A DNA stretch of 64,000 bases from Lytechinus pictus. Lineage: Eukaryota > Echinodermata > Echinoidea > Temnopleuroida > Toxopneustidae. Made by a program: the position numbers and the translations under genes. Shown in pieces: positions 13,688 through 26,500 of this stretch. The notes beneath the pieces are model-generated. The model was not told where the DNA came from. It ran no database searches and was given only the letters and a program-made list of their open reading frames with translations. The stretch spans positions 17,968,001 through 18,032,000 of the forward strand of contig NW_026974140.1 of the NCBI RefSeq assembly GCF_037042905.1. Direction: 5' to 3'. Positions within the stretch are counted from its first letter, which is position 1. Each line of letters opens with the position of its first letter.

Positions 13688-14407
13688 CTACAAATGTTCA
13701 ATGTCTCTCTTGGATTTAATAAGTCTCTTTGTACTACCAGGGGCTTTGCCGATTGCGAAGATCCGGCCATCCAGAGACCAGGCAGTCTTGACGCGCTCAC
13801 TGTTCTTTGCTTTCTGAAGCAAGTCCGCATTGGTAGAGGTGAGATCTTCGAGAATTGCCTTCCTTGTCCCAGCTAGTTTCCGCCTGTGCTTGATGACCTC
13901 GTCACGCTTTCGGTACGACTTAAACTTGGCGATGATGGCACGCGGTCGACCTTCGTGGGACTTTCCAAGGCGATGTGACCTCTCCAGGTCTTGCTTGGTC
14001 AGCTCAACTCCGAGCACATCTGATGATAACTTGATGATCTGATCATCCGTGTTCTCGTTTGGTGTCTCTGTGATCCCAAAGAATCTCAAACAATTCCTGC
14101 GGGAGTATTGCTCCTGTTGGTTCATTTGATCCTGCAGCCGGGATATGGTGTTTGTGTTGACCTCAAGCTTTTCTTGAAGAACTCTTACTTCAGCGCTCTT
14201 ACTTTGGATGGTGGCTTCCATATCTAAAATGCGAGCTTCTTGTTTCTCCAGTTCATCCTTCATTTCACTGATGTGTTTCACAACATGATTCTCAATGAGT
14301 GATACCAAGCGAACGTCAGTAAGGATGTCTTTGATGGCTGCTGTAACAAGTACAGAGGTTTTCTCCTTCCCCCTTGTAGTTATACTTTGAATGTCTTTGT
14401 CAGCCAT
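13688..14407 (-). CDS. LINE ORF1 protein
   Basis: About 239 residues if started at MADKDIQS (14407); the frame is open to a Met 19 codons further upstream at 14464. A long coiled-coil stretch (EKQEARILDMEATIQSK onward to RLQDQMNQQE) is followed by YSRRNCLRFFGI, the start of the RRM-like domain of LINE ORF1 proteins, then ERSHRLGK and RPRAIIAKF. This is the nucleic-acid-binding chaperone of the retrotransposon particle. It ends 108 nt before the ORF2 start on the same strand and is uninterrupted. Confidence 0.85.
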   Translation of the reverse strand: MADKDIQSITTRGKEKTSVLVTAAIKDILTDVRLVSLIENHVVKHISEMKDELEKQEARILDMEATIQSKSAEVRVLQEKLEVNTNTISRLQDQMNQQEQYSRRNCLRFFGITETPNENTDDQIIKLSSDVLGVELTKQDLERSHRLGKSHEGRPRAIIAKFKSYRKRDEVIKHRRKLAGTRKAILEDLTSTNADLLQKAKNSERVKTAWSLDGRIFAIGKAPGSTKRLIKSKRDIEHL

Positions 14408-14860
14408 CTTTACAACAATGACTTTACAATCAATATACTTGAAAGGAGTGGAGAGGGGCAGCAATCAATGAATGGAGAAGGATTAAAACAGACAATAGAG
14501 TTCCAGGATAATGTAGAAGTCACAATAGAGTGTAGCACAGTTGATGAGTTCTATGTAAATAGCTGATTGATTGAGACTGATGCAGAAGAGAGGCAGCAAA
14601 GATAAAGTACTTGCAATATATCAAATAGATGGGACTGTAGTCTTGCGATGAGTAGAAATCTCCAAAATTGAAGCACGCAGAATCAAAGTTTAGGTCCAAA
14701 AGAAGTGATAAAAATGTACTCCTGGTCGATAAATATGCTTACATATGTTATTCCAACATTATGCACTTGTTGTCACAATTGTTATATATCCAAAATCGAT
14801 GAAAAATAAGCGAAAATCTGAGAGTCTATGAGAGTCTATGACTATGCTACCATTGACAAA

Positions 14861-17436
14861 CTGCCGTTGATGGGATCGATTTGTTTTATTAGGTCATTGG
14901 TTGAGTACTTGCATGTTGGGCAAACATAAACCCTATTATGATAAAATAAAACGCTTCCATCCCCCCCCCCCCCAAAAAAAAATCAACTGATCTGTCCACA
15001 TTACTAACTTCATATCGATTTAATCAATGCATAATCACAGTTAAATTGTTTCGTATATAAGCTTTTGTCTATAGCCTATCGAATGCTTTTTTCTTTAAAA
15101 TGTTTGGTTAAATATCATCATGGCCCTGGGGGCCAGGTGTGTAGTTTAATTCCTTTAGAGGTATAACCACGAATAAGAAAGCTCGCGTGCCTACACACGA
15201 CACCAAGGAGTCGATACACTGTGTTACCCTCTCCTACAATTACCGCAACACGTGTCTATCCAAAACCACAACAAAAACTTGTTAACAGAAGTAACGGGTA
15301 TTCGCAGGTGATGCCACGAGCATATTTTCCTTCATATAAACAAGGAAAGATGTTACAGCGATCTAAGCACTTTGACTTCTTCATTTCTCATTATTTTGCA
15401 ATCATATGATGAAATGAAGAAATTAAAAGGGACAATGTTCAGAGTTCTCCTCAAGCTTTCATTTTTCTAATTGTGCATGAATTGTGTACAAATCTCGTCA
15501 ATATGTAAATAGCGTGTAGGGGTAAATCACCTTGATCGGGTAATGCCGAACACATTCGATTTTTACCGATAAGTCCACACTGAAACGAATAAAATCAATG
15601 TATTCTTACGATACAAAGTTCGTTTAATGCTTTAAAAGAAACTAGGAACAGTTAAAGCATTATAGATAAAAAGTTTTAAAAGGTATTTATAAAATGGCGT
15701 CGTTTGTGATTACCCACACTTCACTGGCAACTGCCCGATGTTTCACTATTAACATGATATATAATGCATTCATATTTGCTTCTAAAAACCTTGCCACCGA
15801 TGGATCTTTTTTGTGTTCATTTATATTCCGTCGTTGAAACATTATCAAGTTACTGTATTTGGTTTTTGTTTGAAGCTGTTGTCGATTTCAGGAAAGCGAA
15901 TCTATCTCGCTCTTATAGGCATCCAACACACTCATACAAATTAGCAATAATCATGACAATTATAACAATAATGTGATGCATACCTATAAATAAAATACTT
16001 TTAATGTATATATTTTATTTTTCATTTTACCCCACAGTAGGGCGTTTTATTGATTAATAAACAAGCAAAGTTGTTTACAGTAGTACATACAATGCTATTG
16101 AGTACAATCGACAACGCCTGGTCACAAAACTGTACATTGTAGTAACTGCAAGTATACATTGTATACATAAACTGATACAGTAGAGAGGCCTGAGAGTCTA
16201 TATACAATTCTCTTCTCATAGAATTACCATGGATTAAGAACGCAATTTTCCTCTGCATTATTCTTATTCATCAAAGAGACGACTGAAGGGAGACCATAAT
16301 TTTTCAAGTTAATCATAATTTTATAAAAGATTTTTTTTCCAAAACGAAATACCTCTTCACCTCATTAAAACTTTTGTTTTGATATATACATTTTGCAGAG
16401 TACTGAGATTGAAAATATGACTGGTATGTACAATACACAATAAAAAAATATTGAAATATGGAATTGTCTTTAAGTATATTAGTTTGGGGATGTCCTTCTC
16501 AAATCCCAAAACCGTTCAAGTCAATTGCAAATCAAGTCAGTTCAATTTAATTTGAAACCAATTCCAATTCAACTCAACTATAAGTCATTCCATTCCACAA
16601 AAAGATTTAAAATCAATATGAATAAATGCAATAATTATTACATCATTACCATAGAAAAATAAATCTAGTAAATATTGAAATATGACTGCTGTATAATACC
16701 CTTAGATATGTTGGGGGTTTGTTTGGATAATCACCTTGTTTTCAAATCAAATCAATTATTCCCACAATGATATAAACCATAACAAATATATACAAAATAT
16801 GATACACGACGTAGAAAAGGTATATGAACCGCTCTTGTGACCAGCTATCCACATTTAGATTACAGAATAAGTATATTTCAGATCGTTTGTAAATAGATAT
16901 TTCTTTCTTTTAGCTAGTAAAATCACAAAAATTAGCAGGACCATAGACAGATTGTGATATTTGGGAGGAGGGAGGGGTACTTAAATGTACATGGAAATGA
17001 TTAACGTCCCGGGGAGGGGTCTTAGAGAAAGGGGCCTACCTCCCTTTGGTTGTGTGATAGCTTTCAACAGTTCCAATTCAATTCAACTTTCCGCCCTTTC
17101 ACACGGTAAAAAATCGCAATTTGAATGATTATTCCAGTGAAAAATAAGGCTAATAACGAATATTTAGCACATGTGAAACCAAACTCGAACATGATTAGAA
17201 TCACGAACGCTAATCACAGTCACGATTATAATAGCAATCATAATTACAATGATGATTCAAGATTCACGGTGAAAAGGCCCTATGTCAAGTCTATAGTGAG
17301 GATATTAGAATAGAAAACGCCTTCAAATTTTGTTTGAATTGATCTAATGTTGTAGACGATTTTAGAAGAGAAGGGAGCAATACCACTGCCTGTGTGCAGA
17401 GGAGGGTTGTTTTAAAAAGTTTAAACAACCCACTTA
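14861..17436. other. Intergenic and likely ACSF2 3' UTR
   Basis: No coding reading. TTTATT near 16,014 (AATAAA on the minus strand) could serve a long ACSF2 3' UTR but is 1.4 kb from the stop. TTCAATT-type words at 16,540-16,600 and 17,080 hint at old LINE tails. Confidence 0.5.
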
Positions 17437-17580
17437 TTAATTCTGGAACATGTCAATGTCGTCTAACTTGAGTCTCTTTGCCATTTCTTCTCGGAGTTTA
17501 AACTTCTGGACTTTGTTTGACGTGGTCAATGGGAAGTTTGATACGAATTCTACATAGCGAGGTACCTCATAATGGGCCAA
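17437..17580 (-). CDS. ACSF2: ACSF2 terminal exon with stop
   Basis: 144 nt, 47 codons and a TAA stop. It starts [13 protein letters not shown] and ends [19 protein letters not shown] matches human SGKIQKFKLREQM, including the likely catalytic lysine. The human SG is SN here. No convincing nearby poly(A) signal was fixed. Confidence 0.92.
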   Translation of the reverse strand: MAHYEVPRYVEFVSNFPLTTSNKVQKFKLREEMAKRLKLDDIDMFQN

Positions 17581-20500
17581 CTGAAAATAAACAAATAAAT
17601 ACAAGAATTAAAAAAGAGAAAACAGCACATGAATATCAATTGAGAGTGTACCAATAAAACCCTACAACCCCTAAGACAAATGCAAGCAAGACAATGTCTT
17701 ATTTCAAAGTAAGGAACTGTCATGTAAGTAACCATACTGTCATTAAAAACTATGAAACACTAACGTTTTGATATGAATTTTAATACATTGTAAATGTCAA
17801 CGTAGCAAAAAGAAATATGGGGAAATATTTAACTTCCTCTTCAAAAAATGGATTTACATGATCAGCAATCATGAATCGGATTGAAGAAAAAAAAACATGA
17901 TAGGATTTAATAATGATATCTACATGTACTATAAAATCACAAACCTGTCCTTTGCAAAAATCTCTTATCTCATCTTCAGTGCACGTGACACCAGCTTTCA
18001 GTTTGACGCATGCGCACACTTCTTCCATCAATCTCTTATCTGGTACTCCAACGACCTGTATGTAGGAGAGATATAAAAAGAAGAAAAAAGGAATTGTGAC
18101 TTCAAATGAATGTCTCACAAATGAATTTATGAATTGAAAATAAAGCAACAATATTTTGTGTGTTTTATTCTAATCTGGGTTGCTGGTTGAACCATAATGC
18201 GAGATGTATAAGCCTAAAGTGCACATCAGCAGTAAAAGGTCAATTGAGATAAAACCATGAAGGTGTTTCAAATTCACTGACATAGGCATTTGTGATTTGA
18301 TATTATTCAAGTATTCCTTTAAAAAAAATTCATCACATCCAAACTGAAGAGTAAGAAAGTCTTCACAATCACTGGTATTGGACAGAAGCCCAAACAAAAG
18401 TCAAATATGCCAAAAACAGACAATAAAACAAACAGATTTCAAAACTTTACCGATGATGTACTATTCTAGTCACCGCTTTGCCGGGAAAGCTTATGCAACA
18501 TCTTCATTTAAAAATGTTAGTGCTCATCCTAATGAAAGATCGCAAAGTTCATTTGAGAAAAGTTGATCATGAGCTAAACGTGAACTGGCTTATGTATCTA
18601 TGCATATCAGATGCTTCCAAGTGTAAGCGATAATTATTGAATGTTCCTGATAGGTCATTCATGTGGCCTTAATCCGCCTTACCTTGAATTTATGATTAAA
18701 ACCAATATATCGAGAGATATTAATTATTCTCATGAACTTTGTAAGTTTTAAAATAATACTGAATTAATATTTTGCAATTGTTCTTGAGGCAAACAAGTAG
18801 GTAAAGACGAAAATATTGAGGAAAAACTATGCAGCAAACTTGGGCATTACCTGAACGTCTTCAACTTTCGGATGTTTGTGAAGATGATCTTCAATATGAA
18901 CAGCAAAGATGTTTTCTCCTCCTCTATTGATCATGTCTTTAATACGACCCACTATACTGATGTAACCATCTTCGTTCATTTTAGCAAGATCACTGGAGAT
19001 ACAAATATAACATGACAAGGGAACATAATAACTGCATGGGGATAGGATCTCTTCTTTATTTCATTTTCTTTAGTTTTCTTCATAAACAGTACTCTAGTCT
19101 GAAGATAATATTATTTTGATGATTTTCTTTTCAATGAAATCGGATAAAAAACAACAATATTTGCATGTCAACATTATGAGCGTGCTAATTTCAATTTTCA
19201 AATTGAGCTGATGATGCCAATTTTATTTGTATTTTATTGTGTGAAATTACAATTGTTCACAATAATTGTCAATTCCACGAATGTAAAAATGGTATTAGTT
19301 TGCAACTGGTGTAATGTGTAAGATCACCACTATTGCAACCTATTTTTAACAAGGCAGATAACGTTACACAAATGTATGAAACAAGACATATAATAAGATA
19401 AGAAAAGGGAAAATAAGGACAATAATATATATATAACCTCTAAACTTAGATTATTTCATTATCCTATATAACCGAATTCAATGAAATTCTCATTTGCGCG
19501 CTGTTTTAATCTATTCTTTTGAAAGATCTGTATTTTTTCGTCTTGGGGTTTCCTTTTCATATTGTAACAAAATAATACTGCAGGATTATCCATTTTAATA
19601 CTTTGATAAGAGTTTAAAACCCTCACCCAGAATAAAGCCATCTAGAAGGATCGATTGTTTCTTTCGTCCTTCTGTCGTCTTTCCAATATCCTGTCATATT
19701 ACTCGGTGATCTTCCGCAAAGCTCACCCGGCTCTCCGATAGGAACGATCTCACCAGTTGATGGATCAACTATCTTTATCTAAATAAAATACATTGATCAG
19801 GAGCATCACATTATTTTAGTTTTTACTTTTGAAAATATTTTTCTTTCTTTAAAAATATAAAATCATATCAACTCATTACTGACAGATATTCCCTTACTGA
19901 GCACCACTAGCGTAATGAGCCAAAAAAAAATGAGAGGGCATGAGACGGATGGAGCAGAAGTTCTAAAAGATGCGAGAGCGAAGCGAGCAAGCAAATATAT
20001 TTAAATTTGTATTTGACTTCATTTTAAATATTTCAGAAATAAACATAATACAAAAAATATAACATCAGAAGATTTAACATGATACATAAATCAGATATGG
20101 CATCATTCATCAAAATTAGATGATACAGCAATTTGAAATCAAGACAATCTAAAATTAGGGTACTTGCATAAAAAAGTAATGCTTGATCGGTCTGCAGGAT
20201 CCAGACCTTATTAATACAAAAGCCTAATTTTGGGATAGATTTTGACATAGTATTCAGAAAAACTATTTCACTCTTTCCATTTCTTTCTTTTCCCTTTTTT
20301 TATTGGTCGTGAAACTTTAGGGGGCACTGTCCAAAGCCCTTATTCGTACACCAGTGCTTAGAACCATTAGAACTATGGAATCTCAAAATTCTAGTATTAG
20401 TTCAATGATAATAATATTATAATAAAAAGGGGTAAAAACCCAAATGAACAGGGGCAAAGCCAGGCAGCATTACCCTCCCATATTAATTGGTGTTAGCATT

Positions 20501-23500
20501 ACCTCAGACCATGGATATGGACGTCCAACTGTTGAGTATCTAACATCATCAGGATCATTGGTTCGACCACACGTAATCATTCCACCCATCTCAGTCATTC
20601 CATAAACAATCTGAAAAAAATATAGAAAGTAAAATATGGAATATATATTGAAAACTTCAAAATACACGCAAAATATATAACATAGAGAAAGTTCATTATG
20701 AAAATGCCAATATGGTAATTAGCCATACTGATTGGTCTACAAGTCGGGACCCGAGTTGATGGGCATATGGTACTTGTGCTGTAGGTATGGTAGGCATACG
20801 GTATACTCAGATACCAACATAGTTTTACAGTATCCAGCTCGTATAGCTTTGCTTCTTCGTTTACTCCGGTCCAGCCCCCCCTCCACCTCCACCCTATGAA
20901 ACTTTCAAAAACACCTTAGCTCGTCATGTTGGGATATTAACCCACTCGTAACTTTAACATTGTGATCCAGAACTTCAAACCAAAACATTTTTTACTTATG
21001 TGTTTATTTGTTTACTTATTTGACATACAATGGTATCTTGGAGAGATGGGAAGGCACTTCGCAGTTGATGAACCACTTCCGATGGCACATAGCCTCCACC
21101 AGTAATAATAAATTCCCACTCACTGAGGTCAAAGGTCATGTGATCGGGATGATGAAGCATATCAATTAACATTGTAGGGATTCCGTACCACCTTGTGCAC
21201 CTAAGACAATTAAAAGAAAAAAACTGGATGTAATCAAAACCATGATCGAGATGAAATTGATTCGGTCGTTTATTTACAGATGTTATCTAACTGGGATTGG
21301 GTGAATACCCTTGTACCCGTCGGCACCACATAATTTCATTGTATCACTTCGAGTTGATCTCTACATGTTATTGCATGTAGTAGGGGTGACGAGAATGAAA
21401 GAGTAGGATGGCGAAACGATCATAGATGCAGGGAGAGGATGACGAGATTATAACAGTGGGGTGACGAAAAGATCACAGATACAGGGGAGAGGATGACGAG
21501 ATTATAAATGTAGGGTGGCGAAACGATCACAGATACATGGAGAGGGTGACGAGATTATAAGAGTAGGATGGCGAAACGATCACAGATACAGGGGAGAGGG
21601 TGACGAGATTACAACAGTGGGGTGACGAAACGATCACAAATACAGGGGAGAGGATGACGAGATTATAACAGTGGGGTGACGAAAAGATCACAGATATAGG
21701 GGAGAGGATGACGAGATTATAAGAGTAGGGTGACGAAACGATCACAAATATAGGGGAGAGGATGACGAGATTATAACAGTGGGGTGACGAAAAGATCACA
21801 GATACAGGGAGAGGGTGACGAGATTATAACAGTGGGGTGACGAAAAGATCACAGATACAGGGTTTAGAGGGTGACGAGATTATAAGAGTAGGGTGGCGAA
21901 ACGATCACAGATACAGGGAGAGGGTGACGAGATTATAACAGTGGGGTGACGAAACGATCACAGATACAGGGAGAGGGTGACGAGATTATAACAGTGGGGT
22001 GACGAAACGATCACAGATACAGGGAGAGGGTGACGAGATTACAACAGTGGGGTGACTAAACGATCACAAATATAGGGGAGAGGATGACGAGATTATAACA
22101 GTGGGGTGACGAAAAGATCACAGATATAGGGGAGAGGATGACGAGATTATAAGAGTAGGGTGACGAAACGATCACAAATATAGGGGAGAGGATGACGAGA
22201 TTATAACAGTGGGGTGACGAAAAGATCACAGATACAGGGAGAGGGTGACGAGATTATAACAGTGGGGTGACGAAAAGATCACAGATACAGGGTTTAGAGG
22301 GTGACGAGATTATAAGAGTAGGGTGGCGAAACGATCACAGATACAGGGAGAGGGTGACGAGATTATAACAGTGGGGTGACGAAACGATCACAGATACAGG
22401 GAGAGGGTGACGAGATTATAACAGTGGGGTGACGAAAAGATCACAGATACAGGGAGAGGGTGACGAGATTATAAATGTAGGGTGGCGAAACGATCACAGG
22501 TACATGGAGAGGGTGACGAGATTATAAGAGTAGGGTGACGAAACGATCACAAATATAGGGGAGAGGATGACGAGATTATAACAGTGGAGTGACGAAAAGA
22601 TCACAGATATAGGGGAGAGGATGACGAGATTATAACAGTGGGGTGACGAAAAAATCACAGATACAGGGGAGAGGGTGACGAGATTATAAGAGTAGGGTGA
22701 CGAAACGATCACAGATACAGGGAGAGGGTGACGATATTATAACAGTGGGGTGACGAAAAGATCACAGATACAGGGTTTAGAGGGTGACGAGATTATAAGA
22801 GTAGGGTGACTAAACGATCACAGATACAGGGAAAGGGTGACGAGATTATAAGAGTAGGGTGACGAAACGATCACAGATACAGGGAGAGGGTGACGAGATT
22901 ATAACAGTAAGGTGACGAAAAGCTCATAGATAAACGGAATCCGGTAATAAAAATAGGGCTTTTGAAAGGGTTACTAAAATGAATTGATCTCCTTCCTCCT
23001 ATAAAAAAGAGTTACATTTACCTTTCACCGTGCATCGCTTTCAAGCAAGCTAGGGCATCGAAGCCTGGAGATGGATAGACGAGCTTACACTGTGTGAGAA
23101 CGCCGAGTATACCAACAAACATCCCAAAGGCATGAAATAATGGAGTCGGTACACACATACTCTGTATAAGGAAAGAGAAACAATGAAAGATTAATGCAAT
23201 AGTAAAATGTAAATGAGTACATTGCCCATACTGTAAGTTTCAAAACGAAATGGGTACAATGGTTGACTTCATTTCGATTTTTTTTTTCAGAATTCATCAT
23301 CGTTAAAAACGAAGTCCAATCCACATGTTTAATTTCGGGAGCATTTAAAAAAATCTTATTTCCACAGCCATGACATACGACGAATGTGTGCTTATAAATA
23401 ACAGTCAGCCTGCCTTACAAATGATTATTGGTGTGTAATCAAGCCAATGGATTGCGCGAGAGGCTGTGTATTTTTATTTTACTTGGAACAGTCGGACTTA

Positions 23501-26500
23501 CCTGAGGCTTGTGGGCTGGAAAAAGACCGCAATGAATATTCATATTATTGACTATGTGAAAATGAGTCAGGCCTGTTGCTTTAGGATCACCAGTTGTACC
23601 CTGCATAGAAATTGAGGAAAACAACGAATTAAACTACTCAGGAATTTCAAAACATCACACGAGAAAAACACACACAAGGTATTGCTTAATCATAGACAGA
23701 GAAATCAGGTTTACCTCACCATGCTGGTAATCACGAGCTCAACTTGAGCAGGAGAGGATTTTATGGCATAAAATCCTGAAAACCCCTGATTACTATGAAT
23801 GACAGATTTTGCCACAAATGTAGGCATTTAACAATAATCATATGACGAGAAGTGACGCAATCACAATCAGGCGCTCTGTTAGTGTAATGCCATTGTCACC
23901 GTCGTGAAACCGACTCCAGACCGATCAAAGCTAGTACCTTATTATCAATGACATACCATTGACCGTTTTGTGCAACTGTAGCATAAAGTTTTAGATTTTA
24001 ATGTTACCGATGTAAACTGGATATTGGCTACGTCATCAAACTGGAGACTCTTTCTGCACCGATCGATGACGTCATGCTCTTCACTCCCACCCATATCCAT
24101 GACGTCACCGAATAAGAAGGTACCCGGATGATGTTCTTCACCCATCATGATGATGGATTTCAAATCAGGCAGTCTAAATATGAAAGGTAATCAAAGAAAT
24201 CGAAAAAAAATGTTAAATCGAACGTTTATTGTAGATGGTAATCTAACAGGGGAAGTTTGATAATAGACAGCCACGAATGATATTTCTAAATCAATGCTTG
24301 ATTATTTTCGAAAATGTTTTCTTGTCATCAGTCATGAGTATAAAAAATAGAGGGTATATTAGAGAGAGAGGGGGAGAGGGGGGACCGAGAGAGGGCAAGA
24401 AGTGAGAGAAAAGGAGAGAGAAAGGGGAGGAAGGTGTATTGATATGTGTGAGTGTAGATTCACAAGGACAAAGGAGTAAATTTGCAAATTTCAACATTAT
24501 TTTATTGAAAACAAAACAAAACAGTAAACACTACGAGAACATTCTGATAGATAAGGTATTATATTTTATTAAAGTTTCTCACCTTTTACTCTTCAGAGTA
24601 CCCGGTGATGATGTCTCAAGTTCAGGACAAATCTCATTTAATATGTTATAGTAGTTCTGTATCTTGAATGGACGTGCTGCTACCAGAACTTTGACGCCAA
24701 CCTTCATTAACCGTGGTAGAAATAAAAATCCCATCTTATAAAGATAAACCATTATTATTATTCTTTTATTTACTTTTTCGGGGGGTTTGCTCCTCAGCGG
24801 CAATGAGAAATGTATAAGATTAGAATGATCAGGGGCCCGTTTAATAAAGGACTTACAACTGTTGTAACTTTGCCATTATGGCAACTACCATGGTAACAGG
24901 GCTTAGCACCCAATCAGAACCAAGGTTTCCATGGTAGTTGCCATAATGGCAAAGTTACAACAGTTTTAAGTCCTTTATGAAACGGACCCCAGGTGTATAC
25001 AACTGGAAAAAAGTAGTGAAGTAAGATTTAAACTCACATCAATCCGAAATATCATACCATGACGATCATTCTGTGGTAAAACTGCATCTATACACAACAA
25101 CAAAAAGTAAGTCCCCCCTCAAACAAACATCAATAATTTCCGAACCAATGCTAGTTTTTAATATATTTTTACATGAGCGTGTAGGTAATTTTATAAGCTA
25201 CCCTCTGAGTAAATGTTATGGATGTATTTTACGTCATGCATCAGTGAGCACCGTCAGAAGGCAAAAATGTCCCTTTTCAAAAGTCACAAGCTAAATATCA
25301 TGACTTTGATTCCATTTTATTGGAACTAATTCCACATTCTCATCATGAAAAATAGTCAGAAGGCTTGTAAAAGGTACTTTCTAAAAGACAATACAACTTT
25401 TTTGGCTAAATTTCACGGTTGAATAAACACAAGTCCAAATTTGCTATAATTGGATTTTTTACACATTTCTATCAATAAAAATGATAGAATATGATGACAG
25501 TTATTTTTGGGAAGAGTATCTTCAACAATATTCATAATTTCACGGTTCAATTAACATTTATTGAAAACAAAAAATACGATTTTCAAATATCATAGACAAG
25601 TATTGTTTCATTTTGGTAACTGAAAATGATATTTTCTCAACTTTTTCGTAATGTTCATGACCAATTAACATGCTTCAATGATTCAAAGGCGTTTAATTAA
25701 ACATTCACGCTTGAATGAACATGTGGAATGTGATTAGCTCTTTTTTACGTTATTGGAAAAAATGCAATTTGTAACTATGGATATCTGTCACAAACCTCCT
25801 TGCATAGTTCATTTGATTTTATTTTTATGAAAATCCCGATGTTTAATGCATCAGTGAGCACACAATATTCGAAAATTATGCAAATGAAAAGAAAGTTCAA
25901 GGCCTTGGCCCCACTCTGTGCCGTATCGAATGGTTATTTTGGTGTGCGCGCCTTTTGGATAGTGTTACTCTGAAGCCATGTGCGAAGTTTCATGAAATAA
26001 CTGTTGGCAGAAGTAACAAAATCCGTCCATGAAACAAACCCTCATTTCATATTTGTTAAAATTTTGACTTCCTCTCTCATAGACATTGTGTACATTATGG
26101 GTGCACATGTTTAAGAATAAGTATCCCCTTATTCAATATGGTGGAACTTTTCTCCAAGGCTGTCTTTAGCAATGTCATTTGGCAGTAATGTTCATCAACC
26201 TATGGGCAGAATTCTGTGCCAAAATGAAATCGATCTGTTTATTTATAGATGAGTGAGCACGCATCAAAGTGGGAAAATTAGTATTTTCAACGTCACAGAC
26301 TCATTTTAAAGGGTAATAAAGGGAATATTGGGGGCAAATTCGGTTTCAAATGTGACTTTAATTGCTGTTGTTTTTATCATCCACCATTTCTATCACCACA
26401 CGCTTTCCGAACTTTAAACATTTTCATGGTTGAACGAGCACATTCGAAAACTTAGGAATGAATACTCTTTATACTGCATAAATGTATTCTTTTCCTAACA

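Larger units (their letters stand above)
9965..14860 (-). mobile_element. LINE (CR1/L2-like) with two intact ORFs
   Basis: It contains ORF1 (14407-13688) and ORF2 (13579-10367). About 450 nt of leader precede ORF1 and a 3' UTR of about 400 nt follows ORF2. The 3' end near 9,970-10,000 carries a GAATTGAATTGAAT-type short tandem tail, a common terminus in CR1-like elements. Both outer limits are approximate, and no target duplication was recognised. With two uninterrupted ORFs this may be a young copy. Confidence 0.75.

Noticed and set aside
21380-22935. CRISPR-like array
   Set aside because: The repeats are contiguous with no unique spacers, in the intron of a eukaryotic gene; it is a minisatellite.
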